DNA of 64,000 nt from Pseudomonas sp. MWU15-20650. GTDB lineage: Bacteria; Pseudomonadota; Gammaproteobacteria; Pseudomonadales; Pseudomonadaceae. Position numbers and translations under genes: made by a program. The stretch is taken from contig NZ_JALJFG010000017.1 in NCBI RefSeq assembly GCF_023242475.1, positions 44,303 through 108,302 of the forward strand. The letters are read 5' to 3'. The notes beneath the pieces were generated by a model. That model was not told the DNA's origin. It searched no databases and worked only from the letters and a program-made list of their open reading frames with translations. Shown here piece by piece: positions 54,142-64,000 of this stretch; position 1 is the first letter of the stretch; every line of letters begins with the position of its first letter.

Positions 54142-56466
54142 ATGACTCGAACCCGATCTCCCCGTTCTCGTAAAAAACCTCCTTCGCGCGGCATGCGGCC
54201 GTGGCTGGGCTGGGCGCTCAAGCTCGGCCTGGTCGGCCTTGTGGTGCTCGCCGGCTTTGCCGTGTACCTCGACGCCGTGGTCCAGGAAAAATTCTCCGGC
54301 AAGCGCTGGACCATTCCAGCCAAGGTGTATGCCCGCCCACTGGAGTTGTTCACCGGCCAGAAGCTGAGCAAGGAAGACTTCCTTACTGAACTCGATGCTC
54401 TGGGCTATCGTCGCGAACCTGTGAGCAATGGCCCGGGTGCCGCGGCTGTCAGCGGCAATACCGTCGACCTGAACACCCGTGGCTTCCAGTTCTATGAAGG
54501 CCTGGAGAAAGCACAGCCGGTGCGTGTGCGCTTCTCCGGCGACTACGTAGCCGAGCTGTCGTCGCTCAATGGCTCCAAACTGCCTGTGGTGCGCCTTGAG
54601 CCGTTGCTGATTGGCGGCATCTACCCGAAGAACCTGGAAGATCGCATCCTGATCAAGCTTGATCAGGTACCGCCGTATCTGCTGGAAACCCTGGTTGCTG
54701 TAGAAGACCGCGATTTCTACAGCCACTGGGGCGTTTCGCCTAAGTCGATTGCTCGCGCTATTTGGGTCAACACTTCCGGCGGCAAGATGACCCAGGGCGG
54801 CAGTACGCTGACGCAGCAACTGGTCAAGAATTTTTACCTGACCAACGAGCGCAGCCTGACCCGTAAGCTCACCGAAGCCATGATGGCGATGTTGCTGGAG
54901 CTGCATTACAGCAAGCAGGAAATCCTCGAAGCGTATCTGAACGAAGTCTTCGTTGGTCAGGATGGCCAGCGCGCGGTGCACGGGTTTGGCTTGGCCAGCC
55001 AGTTCTTCTTTGGGCAGCCGTTGTCCGAGTTGAAGTTGCATCAAGTTGCATTGTTGGTGGGGATGGTCAAGGGACCGTCCTATTACAACCCGCGTCGCAA
55101 CCCGGAGCGTGCGCTCGAGCGCCGCAACCTGGTGCTTGATGTGCTGGAGCAGCAGGGCGTTGCCACCCCGGAACAGGTCGCTGCCGCGAAAAAAATGCCG
55201 TTGGGTGTGACAACCCGTGGCAAATTGGCTGATAGCTCATTCCCCGGCTTTATTGACCTGGTCAAGCGCCAGTTGCGGGAAGATTATCGCGATGAAGACT
55301 TGACCGAGGAAGGTCTGCGGATCTTCACCAGCTTTGATCCGATTCTGCATATGAAGGCTGAAGCGTCGGTCAACGACACCTTCAAGCGTCTGACTGGCCG
55401 CAAAGGCTCGGATGAAGTAGAGGCCGCCATGGTCGTGACCAACCCGGAAACCGGTGAAGTCCAGGCCATGATCGGCAGTCGCCAGGCCAGCTTTGCCGGT
55501 TTCAACCGTGCCCTCGACGCTGTGCGTCCGATCGGCTCGCTGGTCAAGCCGGCGGTTTACCTGACCGCCTTGGAAAAGCCGAGCAAATACACCCTGACCA
55601 GTTGGTTGTCGGATGACCCACTGTCGGTCAAGGGGGCCGATGGGCAGGTATGGACACCGCAGAACTTTGATCGTCGCTCCCATGGGACGGTGTTCCTGTA
55701 CCAAGGTCTGGCGCATTCCTACAATATCTCCACCTCGCGTCTCGGCCTCGAAGTGGGCGTACCGAATGTGTTGAAAACCCTGGGGCGCCTGGGCATCACG
55801 CGTGAGTTCCCTGCCTTCCCATCGATGCTGCTGGGGGCGGGGGCCATGACTCCGATGGAAGTGGCCACTATGTACCAGACCCTGGCCAATGGTGGTTTCA
55901 ATACACCCATGCGCGGCATTCGCAGCGTGCTGACCGCCGATGGCGAACCGCTCAAGCGTTACCCGTTCCAGATTCAGCAACGCTTCGACGCGGGCTCCAT
56001 CTACCTGATCCAGAACGCCATGCAGCGCGTGATGCGCGAAGGTACAGGGCGTTCGGTCTACAGCGTGCTGCCGGCGAACCTGACACTGGCGGGCAAGACC
56101 GGTACCAGTAACGACTCGCGTGACAGTTGGTTCGCAGGCTTCGGTCAGGATGTCCTGGCCGTGGTGTGGCTGGGGCGTGACGACAACGGCAAGACACCGT
56201 TTACCGGCGCGACGGGAGCGTTGCAGGTCTGGACCAGCTTCATGCGCAAGGCTGATCCGTTGCCGCTCAATATGCCGCAGCCCGACAATATCGTGCAGGC
56301 CTGGATTGATCCCCATACCGGCCAGGGCTCCGATGCCAACTGTCCGGGCGCGGTGCAGATGCCGTATATTCGCGGCAGCGAACCACCACCCGGCGCCGCG
56401 TGCGGTGGCAGTGCCCCTGCTGATGCAGAGTCGGTGATGGATTGGGTCAAGGGCTGGATGAATTAA
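54142..56466 (+). CDS. mrcB: Penicillin-binding protein 1B
   Basis: PBP1b polymerises and cross-links peptidoglycan. The 774-residue protein has a basic cytoplasmic tail, a membrane helix (about 28-52), a UB2H domain for the LpoB-type activator, a GT51 domain with catalytic Glu188 (AVEDRDFYSHWG) and GGSTLTQQLVKNFYL, and a transpeptidase domain with Ser466-x-x-Lys469 (GSLVKP), SYN and KTGTS. The downstream lipoprotein is a positional candidate for an activator. Confidence 0.96.
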   Translation: MTRTRSPRSRKKPPSRGMRPWLGWALKLGLVGLVVLAGFAVYLDAVVQEKFSGKRWTIPAKVYARPLELFTGQKLSKEDFLTELDALGYRREPVSNGPGAAAVSGNTVDLNTRGFQFYEGLEKAQPVRVRFSGDYVAELSSLNGSKLPVVRLEPLLIGGIYPKNLEDRILIKLDQVPPYLLETLVAVEDRDFYSHWGVSPKSIARAIWVNTSGGKMTQGGSTLTQQLVKNFYLTNERSLTRKLTEAMMAMLLELHYSKQEILEAYLNEVFVGQDGQRAVHGFGLASQFFFGQPLSELKLHQVALLVGMVKGPSYYNPRRNPERALERRNLVLDVLEQQGVATPEQVAAAKKMPLGVTTRGKLADSSFPGFIDLVKRQLREDYRDEDLTEEGLRIFTSFDPILHMKAEASVNDTFKRLTGRKGSDEVEAAMVVTNPETGEVQAMIGSRQASFAGFNRALDAVRPIGSLVKPAVYLTALEKPSKYTLTSWLSDDPLSVKGADGQVWTPQNFDRRSHGTVFLYQGLAHSYNISTSRLGLEVGVPNVLKTLGRLGITREFPAFPSMLLGAGAMTPMEVATMYQTLANGGFNTPMRGIRSVLTADGEPLKRYPFQIQQRFDAGSIYLIQNAMQRVMREGTGRSVYSVLPANLTLAGKTGTSNDSRDSWFAGFGQDVLAVVWLGRDDNGKTPFTGATGALQVWTSFMRKADPLPLNMPQPDNIVQAWIDPHTGQGSDANCPGAVQMPYIRGSEPPPGAACGGSAPADAESVMDWVKGWMN

Positions 56467-56482
56467 GCAAAGAGGGTTTCAA

Positions 56483-57217
56483 GTGAACAAGTTGTGGATT
56501 CCAGCTATTACAGCTCTGGCTTTGCTGAGCGGTTGCTCCAGTGTTCAGCGCGGTTCTATTCCCGTAGTGGACTCGAGCACAAGCGTCTCTAATAACGACC
56601 GCATTTCGGCTAATGGCGGCTTCCGTCAGACCGTGGTCAAGCGTCCTGCCCAAACCGCGACCCGAGCCGTGCCGCAGGACTCGGGCGTGGTTGTCATGGT
56701 CCCAGGCAGCGGTGCCGCGACCTCGGCGCCAATCAGTGCCGAACCTTGGACCCCCGGGCCAAGCACATCGGGGCCGATCGATTCCACGCCGATTCAAACG
56801 GCGCCGATCAACCAGGGCGCCTACAACATGCCGTCGACGCCGAGCGGTATTCCGTCGTCGTCCAACGCAGGTGGCCTATCCGCGGATGAGCAACTGGACG
56901 GCCCGGTACTGGCTTTGCTCACTACGGCTCAGCAGCAGCAAGCGGGGGGCGACTTGAACGGCGCCTCGTCGAGTCTCGAGCGTGCCCAGCGCGTGGCGCC
57001 TCGTGAGCCGCAAGTGCTGTATCGCCTGGCCCAGGTACGCATGGCCCAGGGGGACGCGCCGCAAGCGGAGCAATTCGCCCGCCGTGGCCTGACGCTAGCC
57101 AATGGCCGTCCCGACCTGCAAGCCAACCTGTGGGCCTTGATTGGCGATGCGCGCGCCGCCCAAGGTGACGCTGCGGGTGCCGCCCAGGCTCGGCAAAAAG
57201 CCAAGGTCAGCCTCTGA
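56483..57217 (+). CDS. TPR lipoprotein next to PBP1b
   Basis: The 244-residue protein has a lipoprotein signal with lipobox LLSGC (Cys at about 18). A Pro/Ser/Thr-rich stretch (about 30-130) follows, and then about 2-3 tetratricopeptide-like helices (LLTTAQQQQAGGDLNGASSSL and PQVLYRLAQVRMAQGD). Start GTG, with AAGAGGG upstream, 16 bases after mrcB. In P. aeruginosa the PBP1b activator LpoP is a TPR-containing lipoprotein encoded next to ponB, so this is very probably its counterpart. The stop overlaps the next gene. Confidence 0.82.
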   Translation: MNKLWIPAITALALLSGCSSVQRGSIPVVDSSTSVSNNDRISANGGFRQTVVKRPAQTATRAVPQDSGVVVMVPGSGAATSAPISAEPWTPGPSTSGPIDSTPIQTAPINQGAYNMPSTPSGIPSSSNAGGLSADEQLDGPVLALLTTAQQQQAGGDLNGASSSLERAQRVAPREPQVLYRLAQVRMAQGDAPQAEQFARRGLTLANGRPDLQANLWALIGDARAAQGDAAGAAQARQKAKVSL

Positions 57218-57546
57218 TGGATGAGCGTTTTCCCGCGATTGCCGAACAATTATTGCTGATCGAGCGCGAATTGCGCGTGCAGGGCTGGTGGGACGAAGTG
57301 TCCCCTGGCGCCGTAGCGCTTAGCAGCGTGGAGCCCTTTTCGGTCGATACCCTGGACTTCCACCAGTGGTTGCAATGGGTCTTCCTTGTCCGCATGAAGC
57401 AGATCCTGGAGCAGGACCTGCCATTGCCGAATGCTTCGGGCATCCTTGAAATGGCCGAGATGGTCTACGCCGACCGTCCGCTGGAAAGCCTTGGCTTGCG
57501 TAATGCGCTGAAAAAGTTCGACCAACTGATCGTCGACGCTCGTTAA
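57217..57546 (+). CDS. YqcC-like protein (DUF446)
   Basis: A 109-residue all-helical protein with IAEQLLLIERELRVQGWWDE, a conserved PFSVDTLDFHQWLQWVFLVRM segment and LPNASGILEMAEMVY, which matches the YqcC/DUF446 family. Function unknown; in E. coli yqcC is next to truC. Its ATG overlaps the lipoprotein stop (TGATG), so the three genes mrcB, lipoprotein and this one form one operon. Confidence 0.85.
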   Translation: MDERFPAIAEQLLLIERELRVQGWWDEVSPGAVALSSVEPFSVDTLDFHQWLQWVFLVRMKQILEQDLPLPNASGILEMAEMVYADRPLESLGLRNALKKFDQLIVDAR

Positions 57547-57552
57547 TTGCCT

Positions 57553-57578
57553 GACTGCCGGGTTTTTCGGCAGTCTTG
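57553..57578 (+). terminator. Terminator-like hairpin after the mrcB operon
   Basis: GACTGCCG-ggttttt-CGGCAGTC followed by TTG lies seven bases after the stop. The T-tract is poor, so it may need Rho or act as a 3' stabiliser. Confidence 0.6.
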
Positions 57579-57976
57579 CGCATATTTCTACCGCTTGACG
57601 ACATTCAGGCGAGTTTTATCCCTCCTCAAACCCTTTTCTTCTGCGTTCGCATGCGCTTAGTTGGAAAAAAGCGCAATTATTGCTTGACTTGAAGGGGCTG
57701 AAACAGAAGAATCCAAAGTCCGCTGTATCGGGACTGCCAGAAGCAGGCCCGCTCAGCAGATCATGAGGCGCACATCCGCGCCGACCTGTAACACCCGCAA
57801 CGCGTTACCTCGCGCTGGGTGGGAAAAGCCCGCAACACTTGGGACGATCCCAATACTTGCTCAGTCAGTGCTGACGTAGTCGGCGACCACCGTCGCTCAT
57901 GCTCTGTTGAGAAGTAAACCTATTAAGACCCGTCGGTTTCAACGGACGGTATTCTGGCGTTTTAGAGGTGAACAAC
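57579..57976 (+). promoter_or_regulatory. Long ilvI leader region
   Basis: About 400 bases precede ilvI. AT-rich DNA (57640-57690) is followed by a GC-rich structured part. A 38-codon ORF (57763-57879) ends with the Ile/Leu/Val-containing segment TIPILAQSVLT just before its stop, which would suit amino acid attenuation. No good RBS precedes it. A weak hairpin CCGTC/GACGG (about 57932-57951) lies before the ilvI RBS. Regulation is therefore only suggested. Confidence 0.4.
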
Positions 57977-59701
57977 GTGGAGCTTTTATCTGGCGGTGAG
58001 ATGCTCGTCCGCTTTTTGCGTGACGAAGGCGTCGACTATATCTACGGGTACCCAGGTGGTGCTCTGCTGCATGTCTACGACGCACTGTTCAAGGAACCGG
58101 CTGTTACCCACATCCTGGTTCGCCATGAGCAGGCCGCGACCCATATGGCTGACGGTTATGCCCGTGCCACCGGTAAAGCCGGTGTGGTACTGGTAACGTC
58201 CGGCCCAGGCGCAACGAATGCCATTACCGGCATCGCGACTGCTTATATGGACTCCATTCCGATGGTGATCATTTCCGGCCAGGTGCCAAGCACCATGGTG
58301 GGGACCGATGCGTTCCAGGAAACCGACATGATCGGTATCTCCCGGCCGATCGTGAAGCACAGCTTCATGATCAAGCATGCGTCGGAAATCCCGGAAGTCA
58401 TGAAGAAGGCGTTCTACCTCGCACAGTCCGGTCGTCCGGGCCCTGTGGTCGTCGATATCCCGAAAGACATGACCAACCCGGCTGAAAAATTCGAATACGT
58501 TTTCCCGAAGAAAGCCAAGCTGCGTTCCTACAGCCCGGCCGTCCGTGGGCACTCGGGGCAAATCCGCAAGGCGGCAGAAATGCTCCTGGCGGCCAAGCGT
58601 CCCGTGCTGTACTCGGGTGGCGGCGTGATTCTGGGCGGCGGTTCCGCCCCCCTGACCGAACTGGCCAAGCTGCTCAATCTGCCGGTAACCAACACCTTGA
58701 TGGGCCTCGGCGCATTCCCGGGTACGGACCGCCAGTTTGTCGGCATGCTCGGTATGCACGGCAGCTACACCGCCAACTTGGCCATGCATCACGCCGACGT
58801 GATCCTGGCGGTGGGTGCGCGTTTCGATGACCGTGTGATCAACGGCGCGAGCAAATTCTGCCCGAACGCCAAGATCATCCACATCGACATCGACCCGGCG
58901 TCTATCTCCAAGACCATCAAGGCCGACGTGCCGATCGTGGGTCCTGTAGAAAGCGTGTTGACCGAAATGGTTGCTGCGCTCAAGGACATCGGCGAGACGC
59001 CGAACAAGGAATCCGTTGCCAGCTGGTGGAAGCAGATCGACGAATGGCGCGGTGACCGTGGCCTGTTCCCTTACGACAAGGGCGACGGCAGCATCATCAA
59101 GCCACAAACCGTGATCGAGACCCTCTGCGAAGTGACCAAGGGCGACGCCTTTGTGACCTCCGATGTGGGCCAGCACCAGATGTTCGCCGCGCAGTACTAC
59201 AAGTTCGACAAGCCTAACCGCTGGATCAACTCCGGTGGCCTGGGCACGATGGGCTTTGGTTTTCCTGCGGCCATGGGTGTGAAGCTGAGCTTCCCGGACA
59301 GCGACGTCGCGTGCGTCACCGGTGAGGGCAGCATCCAGATGAACATCCAGGAACTGTCGACGTGCCTGCAGTACGGTCTTCCAGTGAAGATTGTCTGCTT
59401 GAACAACGGCGTGCTGGGCATGGTTCGTCAGTGGCAGGACATGAGTTACGGTAGCCGTCACTCCCATTCCTACATGGAATCGTTGCCGGATTTCATCAAG
59501 TTGGTTGAAGCCTATGGCCACGTTGGCATTCGCATCACTGATCTGAAAGATCTGAAGCCGAAGATGGAAGAAGCGTTCGCCATGAAGGACCGCCTGGTGT
59601 TCCTCGATATTCAGGTGGATACCAGCGAGCACGTCTACCCGATGCAGATCAAAGACGGCTCTATGCGCGATATGTGGCTGAACAAGACGGAGCGTACTTA
59701 A
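57977..59701 (+). CDS. ilvI: Acetolactate synthase, large subunit
   Basis: This TPP and FAD enzyme makes acetolactate or acetohydroxybutyrate, the first common step to valine, leucine and isoleucine. The 574-residue protein has the catalytic glutamate in [20 protein letters not shown], the FAD middle domain and the TPP motif [13 protein letters not shown]...LNN. GTG at 57977 is preceded by GAGGTG seven bases away; a GTG nine bases upstream (57968) is part of that RBS. ilvH follows after two bases. Confidence 0.96.
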   Translation: MELLSGGEMLVRFLRDEGVDYIYGYPGGALLHVYDALFKEPAVTHILVRHEQAATHMADGYARATGKAGVVLVTSGPGATNAITGIATAYMDSIPMVIISGQVPSTMVGTDAFQETDMIGISRPIVKHSFMIKHASEIPEVMKKAFYLAQSGRPGPVVVDIPKDMTNPAEKFEYVFPKKAKLRSYSPAVRGHSGQIRKAAEMLLAAKRPVLYSGGGVILGGGSAPLTELAKLLNLPVTNTLMGLGAFPGTDRQFVGMLGMHGSYTANLAMHHADVILAVGARFDDRVINGASKFCPNAKIIHIDIDPASISKTIKADVPIVGPVESVLTEMVAALKDIGETPNKESVASWWKQIDEWRGDRGLFPYDKGDGSIIKPQTVIETLCEVTKGDAFVTSDVGQHQMFAAQYYKFDKPNRWINSGGLGTMGFGFPAAMGVKLSFPDSDVACVTGEGSIQMNIQELSTCLQYGLPVKIVCLNNGVLGMVRQWQDMSYGSRHSHSYMESLPDFIKLVEAYGHVGIRITDLKDLKPKMEEAFAMKDRLVFLDIQVDTSEHVYPMQIKDGSMRDMWLNKTERT

Positions 59702-59703
59702 TC

Positions 59704-60195
59704 ATGCGGCATATTATCTCCCTGCTTCTGGAGAACGAACCCGGCGCTCTGTCTCGTGTTGTCGGCCTGTTTTCGCAACGCAACTACAACATCGAAAGCC
59801 TGACCGTGGCCCCGACCGAAGACCCGACTTTGTCGCGCCTGACGTTGACCACCGTGGGCCACGATGAGGTGATCGAGCAGATCACCAAGAACCTCAACAA
59901 GCTGATCGAAGTGGTCAAGCTGGTCGACTTGTCGGAAAGTGCCCACATCGAGCGTGAGCTGATGCTGGTCAAGGTCAAGGCTACGGGTGCCCAACGTGCC
60001 GAGATCAAACGGACTACCGATATTTATCGCGGGCAGATCGTCGATGTGAGCGCCAGCGTTTATACCGTTCAACTGACCGGTACAAGCGACAAGCTGGACA
60101 GCTTCATCCAGTCGATCGGGACGGCCTCGATTCTGGAAACCGTACGCAGTGGTGTCACCGGGATTGCCCGTGGCGACAAAGTACTCAGCATCTAA
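59704..60195 (+). CDS. ilvH: Acetolactate synthase, small (regulatory) subunit
   Basis: IlvH activates the large subunit and gives valine feedback inhibition. The 163-residue protein has an N-terminal ACT domain (ISLLLENEPGALSRVVGLFSQ, NIESLTVAPTED) and the C-terminal domain with RAEIKRTTDIYRGQIVDVS. The ATG at 59704 lies two bases after the ilvI stop. Confidence 0.96.
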   Translation: MRHIISLLLENEPGALSRVVGLFSQRNYNIESLTVAPTEDPTLSRLTLTTVGHDEVIEQITKNLNKLIEVVKLVDLSESAHIERELMLVKVKATGAQRAEIKRTTDIYRGQIVDVSASVYTVQLTGTSDKLDSFIQSIGTASILETVRSGVTGIARGDKVLSI

Positions 60196-60233
60196 CCCAA
60201 ATTAGCGAATGGCCTTACGGCCTGGATATATAG

Positions 60234-61259
<1,026 letters not shown>

Positions 61260-61276
61260 GTCGTACGTATCAAGGG

Positions 61277-61302
61277 AAAACGCGGCTTAGGCCGCGTTTT
61301 TT
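61277..61302 (+). terminator. Terminator after ilvC
   Basis: AACGCGGC-ttag-GCCGCGTT runs into TTTTTT, 18 bases after the stop. Confidence 0.92.
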
Positions 61303-61403
61303 CGTTTGAGGGCCGGGTTCTGGTATAAAGCTGCATCGTTTGCGGGCGAACACTCGCCGCAAGTATTTGTCGAATTTTTTCACACCGTTGCAAGGTAAAG
61401 TCC

Positions 61404-62261
61404 ATGAGCGAACGTCCCGAAGAGCCAAACCAGGCTTCTGACGCCGATAGCCTGCTGCCGATCGATGAACATGTCGAAGAAGGGCATGACGCGGAAGGTC
61501 GCAAGGTCCGGCATCGTGGCATCTATCTTCTGCCCAACCTGTTTACTACGGCGAACCTGTTTGCTGGCTTCTATTCCATTATCAACTCCATGAGTGCCCA
61601 GAGCGCGCTGGCTGCAGGTGATGCCGCGAGTGCCAGTAAGTATTTCGGTTTTGCTGCCATCGCGATTTTCGTGGCCATGGTGCTCGACGGTCTTGACGGG
61701 CGCGTGGCGCGGATGACCAATACCCAGAGTGCCTTTGGCGCCGAGTACGACTCGTTGTCGGACATGGTTGCCTTTGGTGTCGCGCCTGCTTTGCTGGCGT
61801 TTGCCTGGGCATTGGGTGACATGGGCAAGGTTGGCTGGATGGTTGCCTTCATCTATGTCGCCGGTGCTGCGCTGCGTCTGGCACGCTTCAATACCCAAGT
61901 GGGGACTGCCGACAAGCGTTACTTCATCGGTCTGGCAAGCCCTGCTGCTGCCGGTGTCGTCGCGGGAATCGTCTGGGCGTTCAGTGACTACGGCATCCAG
62001 GGTTCGAAGATGTCGTTCCTGGTGGCCTTGATGGTTGCGGCGGCTGGGATGCTGATGGTCAGCAATATCAAGTACAACAGCTTCAAGGAGTTCGACCTCA
62101 AGGGGCGGGTGCCTTTCGTAGCGATCCTTGTGGTGGTGCTGGTGTTTGCAGTGGTATTCAGTGATCCGCCGCGTATTCTGCTACTGGCGTTCCTCGTCTA
62201 CGCAGCTTCAGGGCCGATTCAGTACCTGCTGCATCTGCGCCGCGACAAAACATTGCCTTAA
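61404..62261 (+). CDS. pssA: CDP-diacylglycerol-serine O-phosphatidyltransferase
   Basis: PssA makes phosphatidylserine, the precursor of phosphatidylethanolamine, at the inner membrane. The 285-residue protein has the CDP-alcohol phosphotransferase motif DGLDGRVARMTNTQSAFG followed by EYDSLSD, and about seven membrane helices. This is the integral-membrane (Bacillus-type) PssA rather than the soluble E. coli type. The first 35 residues are acidic and cytoplasmic. Confidence 0.93.
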   Translation: MSERPEEPNQASDADSLLPIDEHVEEGHDAEGRKVRHRGIYLLPNLFTTANLFAGFYSIINSMSAQSALAAGDAASASKYFGFAAIAIFVAMVLDGLDGRVARMTNTQSAFGAEYDSLSDMVAFGVAPALLAFAWALGDMGKVGWMVAFIYVAGAALRLARFNTQVGTADKRYFIGLASPAAAGVVAGIVWAFSDYGIQGSKMSFLVALMVAAAGMLMVSNIKYNSFKEFDLKGRVPFVAILVVVLVFAVVFSDPPRILLLAFLVYAASGPIQYLLHLRRDKTLP

Positions 62262-62324
62262 TGTAATTTCCCCCATACTCCGCAGTCTATTGGTGCATCA
62301 GTCCTCCAATGCTGCGGAGTTGCC

Positions 62325-63338
62325 ATGTTAATCAAGATCCCCAAAGCGTCCGGTTGTCGCGAAGCGGATGTCACGCCCGAATCCCTCTATTTGTCTCGCC
62401 GCAGTTTGCTCGGTGGTGCGCTTGTCGGTATTGCCGCCAGTAGCTTGCCGCGCTGGGCCAGTGCGGATGATGCTGTGCGTTATGCCGATGTCGAGCCGGG
62501 CAGGGCACCCGGTTGGTTTGCCGAGAAACTCCCTGGCACGAAATGGCAGGCGGTGACCGTCAGAGACGAAGCTATCACCCCGTTCAAGGATGCAACCCAC
62601 TACAACAACTTCTATGAGTTCGGCACAGATAAGGGGGACCCGGCGGCAAATGCCGGTTCACTCAAGACTGAGCCTTGGAGTGTTGTGATCGATGGTGAGG
62701 TGGCGAAGCCTGGGCGCTATGCCTTGGAAGACTTCATGAAACCCTATGAATTGGAAGAACGGATTTATCGTCTGCGCTGTGTCGAAGCGTGGTCGATGGT
62801 TATTCCGTGGATAGGCTTCCCTATCTCGGCCTTGCTCAAGCAGGTCGAGCCAACCTCCAAAGCGAAGTACATCCGTTTTGAAACGCTTCAGGATCCCAAA
62901 AGCATGCCTGGGCAACGCTCAAGTTTCGCTTTGATCGACTGGCCTTATGTCGAGGGGTTGCGCCTGGATGAGGCGATGAATCCGCTGGCGATCCTTGCCG
63001 TTGGCATGTATGGGCGGGAGCTGCCAAATCAGAACGGCGCACCGTTGCGCTTAGTGGTGCCGTGGAAGTATGGCTTCAAGAGTGTGAAGTCCATCGTTCG
63101 GATCAGCCTTGTGAGCGAGCAACCGAAAACCACTTGGCAGAGTATTGCGGCCAATGAGTATGGGTTCTATGCGAATGTGAACCCAACCGTTGATCATCCG
63201 CGGTGGACGCAAGCACGGGAACGTCGTCTGCCGAGTGGCCTGTTCAGTCCGAATGTACGTGAGACACAGATGTTCAATGGCTACTCGGATGAAGTCGCCT
63301 CTCTATATACGGGGCTCGACCTGCGGAAGAACTACTAA
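62325..63338 (+). CDS. msrP: Protein-methionine-sulfoxide reductase, catalytic subunit MsrP
   Basis: MsrP is a periplasmic molybdopterin enzyme that repairs oxidised methionines in envelope proteins. The 337-residue protein has a Tat signal ([17 protein letters not shown] near 25-41), the molybdenum-ligand cysteine in [14 protein letters not shown], and the sulfite-oxidase-like fold ([19 protein letters not shown]). The stop TAA shares its last base with the msrQ start. Confidence 0.95.
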   Translation: MLIKIPKASGCREADVTPESLYLSRRSLLGGALVGIAASSLPRWASADDAVRYADVEPGRAPGWFAEKLPGTKWQAVTVRDEAITPFKDATHYNNFYEFGTDKGDPAANAGSLKTEPWSVVIDGEVAKPGRYALEDFMKPYELEERIYRLRCVEAWSMVIPWIGFPISALLKQVEPTSKAKYIRFETLQDPKSMPGQRSSFALIDWPYVEGLRLDEAMNPLAILAVGMYGRELPNQNGAPLRLVVPWKYGFKSVKSIVRISLVSEQPKTTWQSIAANEYGFYANVNPTVDHPRWTQARERRLPSGLFSPNVRETQMFNGYSDEVASLYTGLDLRKNY

Positions 63339-63958
63339 TGCGCTATCCGATCTGGCGCATCGGCGTCTTTATAGCTGCCGCGGTATGGCCTTTGCTCTGG
63401 CTATATGATGCATGGAGTTTTGCCTTGGGGCCTGATCCAGGAAAAGTGCTGGTTGATCGCCTGGGTTTGGGCACCTTGATTCTTTTGTTGATCACGCTGG
63501 GTATGACACCGCTACAGAAGTTGAGCGGTTGGGCGGGGTGGATAGCGGTACGTCGGCAGTTGGGGTTGTGGTGCTTTGCCTATGTTGTGCTGCATCTGGC
63601 GGCTTATTGCGTGTTTATCCTTGGGCTCGATTGGTCGCAGCTGGGGGTGGAATTGCGTAAGCGGCCGTACATCATTGTGGGCGCTCTGGGGTTTCTGTCT
63701 CTGTTGGTGTTGGCCGTGACGTCGAATCGTTATAGCCAGCGCCAATTGGGCAGTCGATGGAAGAAATTACATCGCCTGGTGTATGTGATTCTTGGGCTCG
63801 GGTTACTGCATATGCTGTGGATTGTGCGTGCTGACCTCAAGGAGTGGGCTATCTATGCATCTATAGGTGCATTGCTTCTGGTGCTGCGGGTGCCTGCGGT
63901 GATGCGTCGGATCCCCCGTCTTATTGCGAAAAAAGCCCCTTTTGCAACAAAAGCGTAA
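63338..63958 (+). CDS. msrQ: Heme-binding membrane subunit MsrQ
   Basis: MsrQ anchors MsrP and passes electrons from the quinone pool through heme b. The 206-residue protein has five to six membrane helices, with conserved histidines in VVLHLAAY and the [18 protein letters not shown] segments as likely heme ligands. It is one base overlapped with msrP. Confidence 0.94.
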   Translation: MRYPIWRIGVFIAAAVWPLLWLYDAWSFALGPDPGKVLVDRLGLGTLILLLITLGMTPLQKLSGWAGWIAVRRQLGLWCFAYVVLHLAAYCVFILGLDWSQLGVELRKRPYIIVGALGFLSLLVLAVTSNRYSQRQLGSRWKKLHRLVYVILGLGLLHMLWIVRADLKEWAIYASIGALLLVLRVPAVMRRIPRLIAKKAPFATKA

Positions 63959-63965
63959 TTAAGGC

Positions 63966-63993
63966 TTGACGACAGATTCTGGAAGCCTATAAT
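63966..63993 (+). promoter_or_regulatory. Strong sigma-70 promoter at the window end (possible rRNA operon promoter)
   Basis: TTGACG, 16 bases, then the perfect TATAAT, with an A/T-rich UP-like stretch just upstream (GCAACAAAAGCGTAATTAAGG). In P. aeruginosa msrPQ is adjacent to an rRNA operon, so this may be a 16S P1 promoter. The transcript lies outside the window. Confidence 0.6.
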
Positions 63994-64000
63994 TTGACGA

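Overview
This window is a piece of a Pseudomonas chromosome, most likely from the P. fluorescens group. The evidence is the gene order (dnaK-dnaJ-dapB-carAB-greA ... cbrAB-crcZ-pcnB-folK-panBC ... dksA-gluQ), protein sequences typical of fluorescent pseudomonads, Pseudomonas-only small RNAs (CrcZ, PrrF), and REPIN-type repeats built on GGGGGCTTGCTCCC and GAGCTTGCTCGC cores. It is mostly core genome. No phage, integrase, insertion sequence, CRISPR array or toxin-antitoxin module was seen. The only clearly unstable patch is a tandem repeat array at 25.6-26.5 kb.

Layout. 0-8.5 kb: the 3' half of dnaK, then dnaJ, dapB, carA, carB and greA on the + strand (chaperones, lysine, arginine/pyrimidine precursor, transcript cleavage). 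A membrane protein, a convergent yhbY, rlmE and ftsH follow, then folP-glmM-tpiA-secG. 15.5-24.6 kb: tRNA-Leu(GAG), initiator tRNA-Met and the information-processing cluster rimP-nusA-infB-rbfA-truB-rpsO-pnp. 24.8-29.4 kb: a two-BON-domain periplasmic protein with a candidate sigma-54 promoter, the repeat array, and a large AsmA-like DUF748 protein on the - strand. 29.4-45.9 kb is almost all - strand: a methyltransferase, a DUF2236 protein, acs, pgi, panC-panB, folK-pcnB, the sRNA crcZ, cbrB-cbrA with the small upstream gene cbrX, gluQ and dksA. 46.3-51.3 kb: an aminotransferase, sfsA, a Rieske protein and a heme-type ABC transporter (T-U-V). The Fur-type sRNA prrF lies on the opposite strand just after the transporter. 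51.5-57.5 kb: small accessory genes, a kinase/ATPase fusion, mrcB (PBP1b), a TPR lipoprotein and a YqcC-like protein. 57.9-64 kb: ilvI-ilvH-ilvC, pssA, msrP-msrQ, and a strong promoter at the right edge that may belong to an rRNA operon.

How it works together. The cbrX-cbrA-cbrB-crcZ block is a complete carbon/nitrogen-balance circuit: sensor kinase, sigma-54 activator, target sRNA promoter with upstream palindrome, and an sRNA carrying six A-rich Hfq/Crc decoy clusters. A putative target of that circuit, acs, lies 6 kb away with a matching A-rich motif at its ribosome binding site. The heme transporter and prrF form an iron-response pair, although no outer-membrane receptor or PhuS-like gene is present here. 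The panD gene, expected after panC, is absent from that position.

Most unusual: three tandem copies of a roughly 311-bp unit containing a REPIN plus the 3' end of the neighbouring DUF748 gene, with small deletions, several flanked by short direct repeats. Also worth a look are four TGTTAC direct repeats upstream of panB, structured leaders before carA, rimP and ilvI, and a hairpin-rich dnaK-dnaJ spacer.
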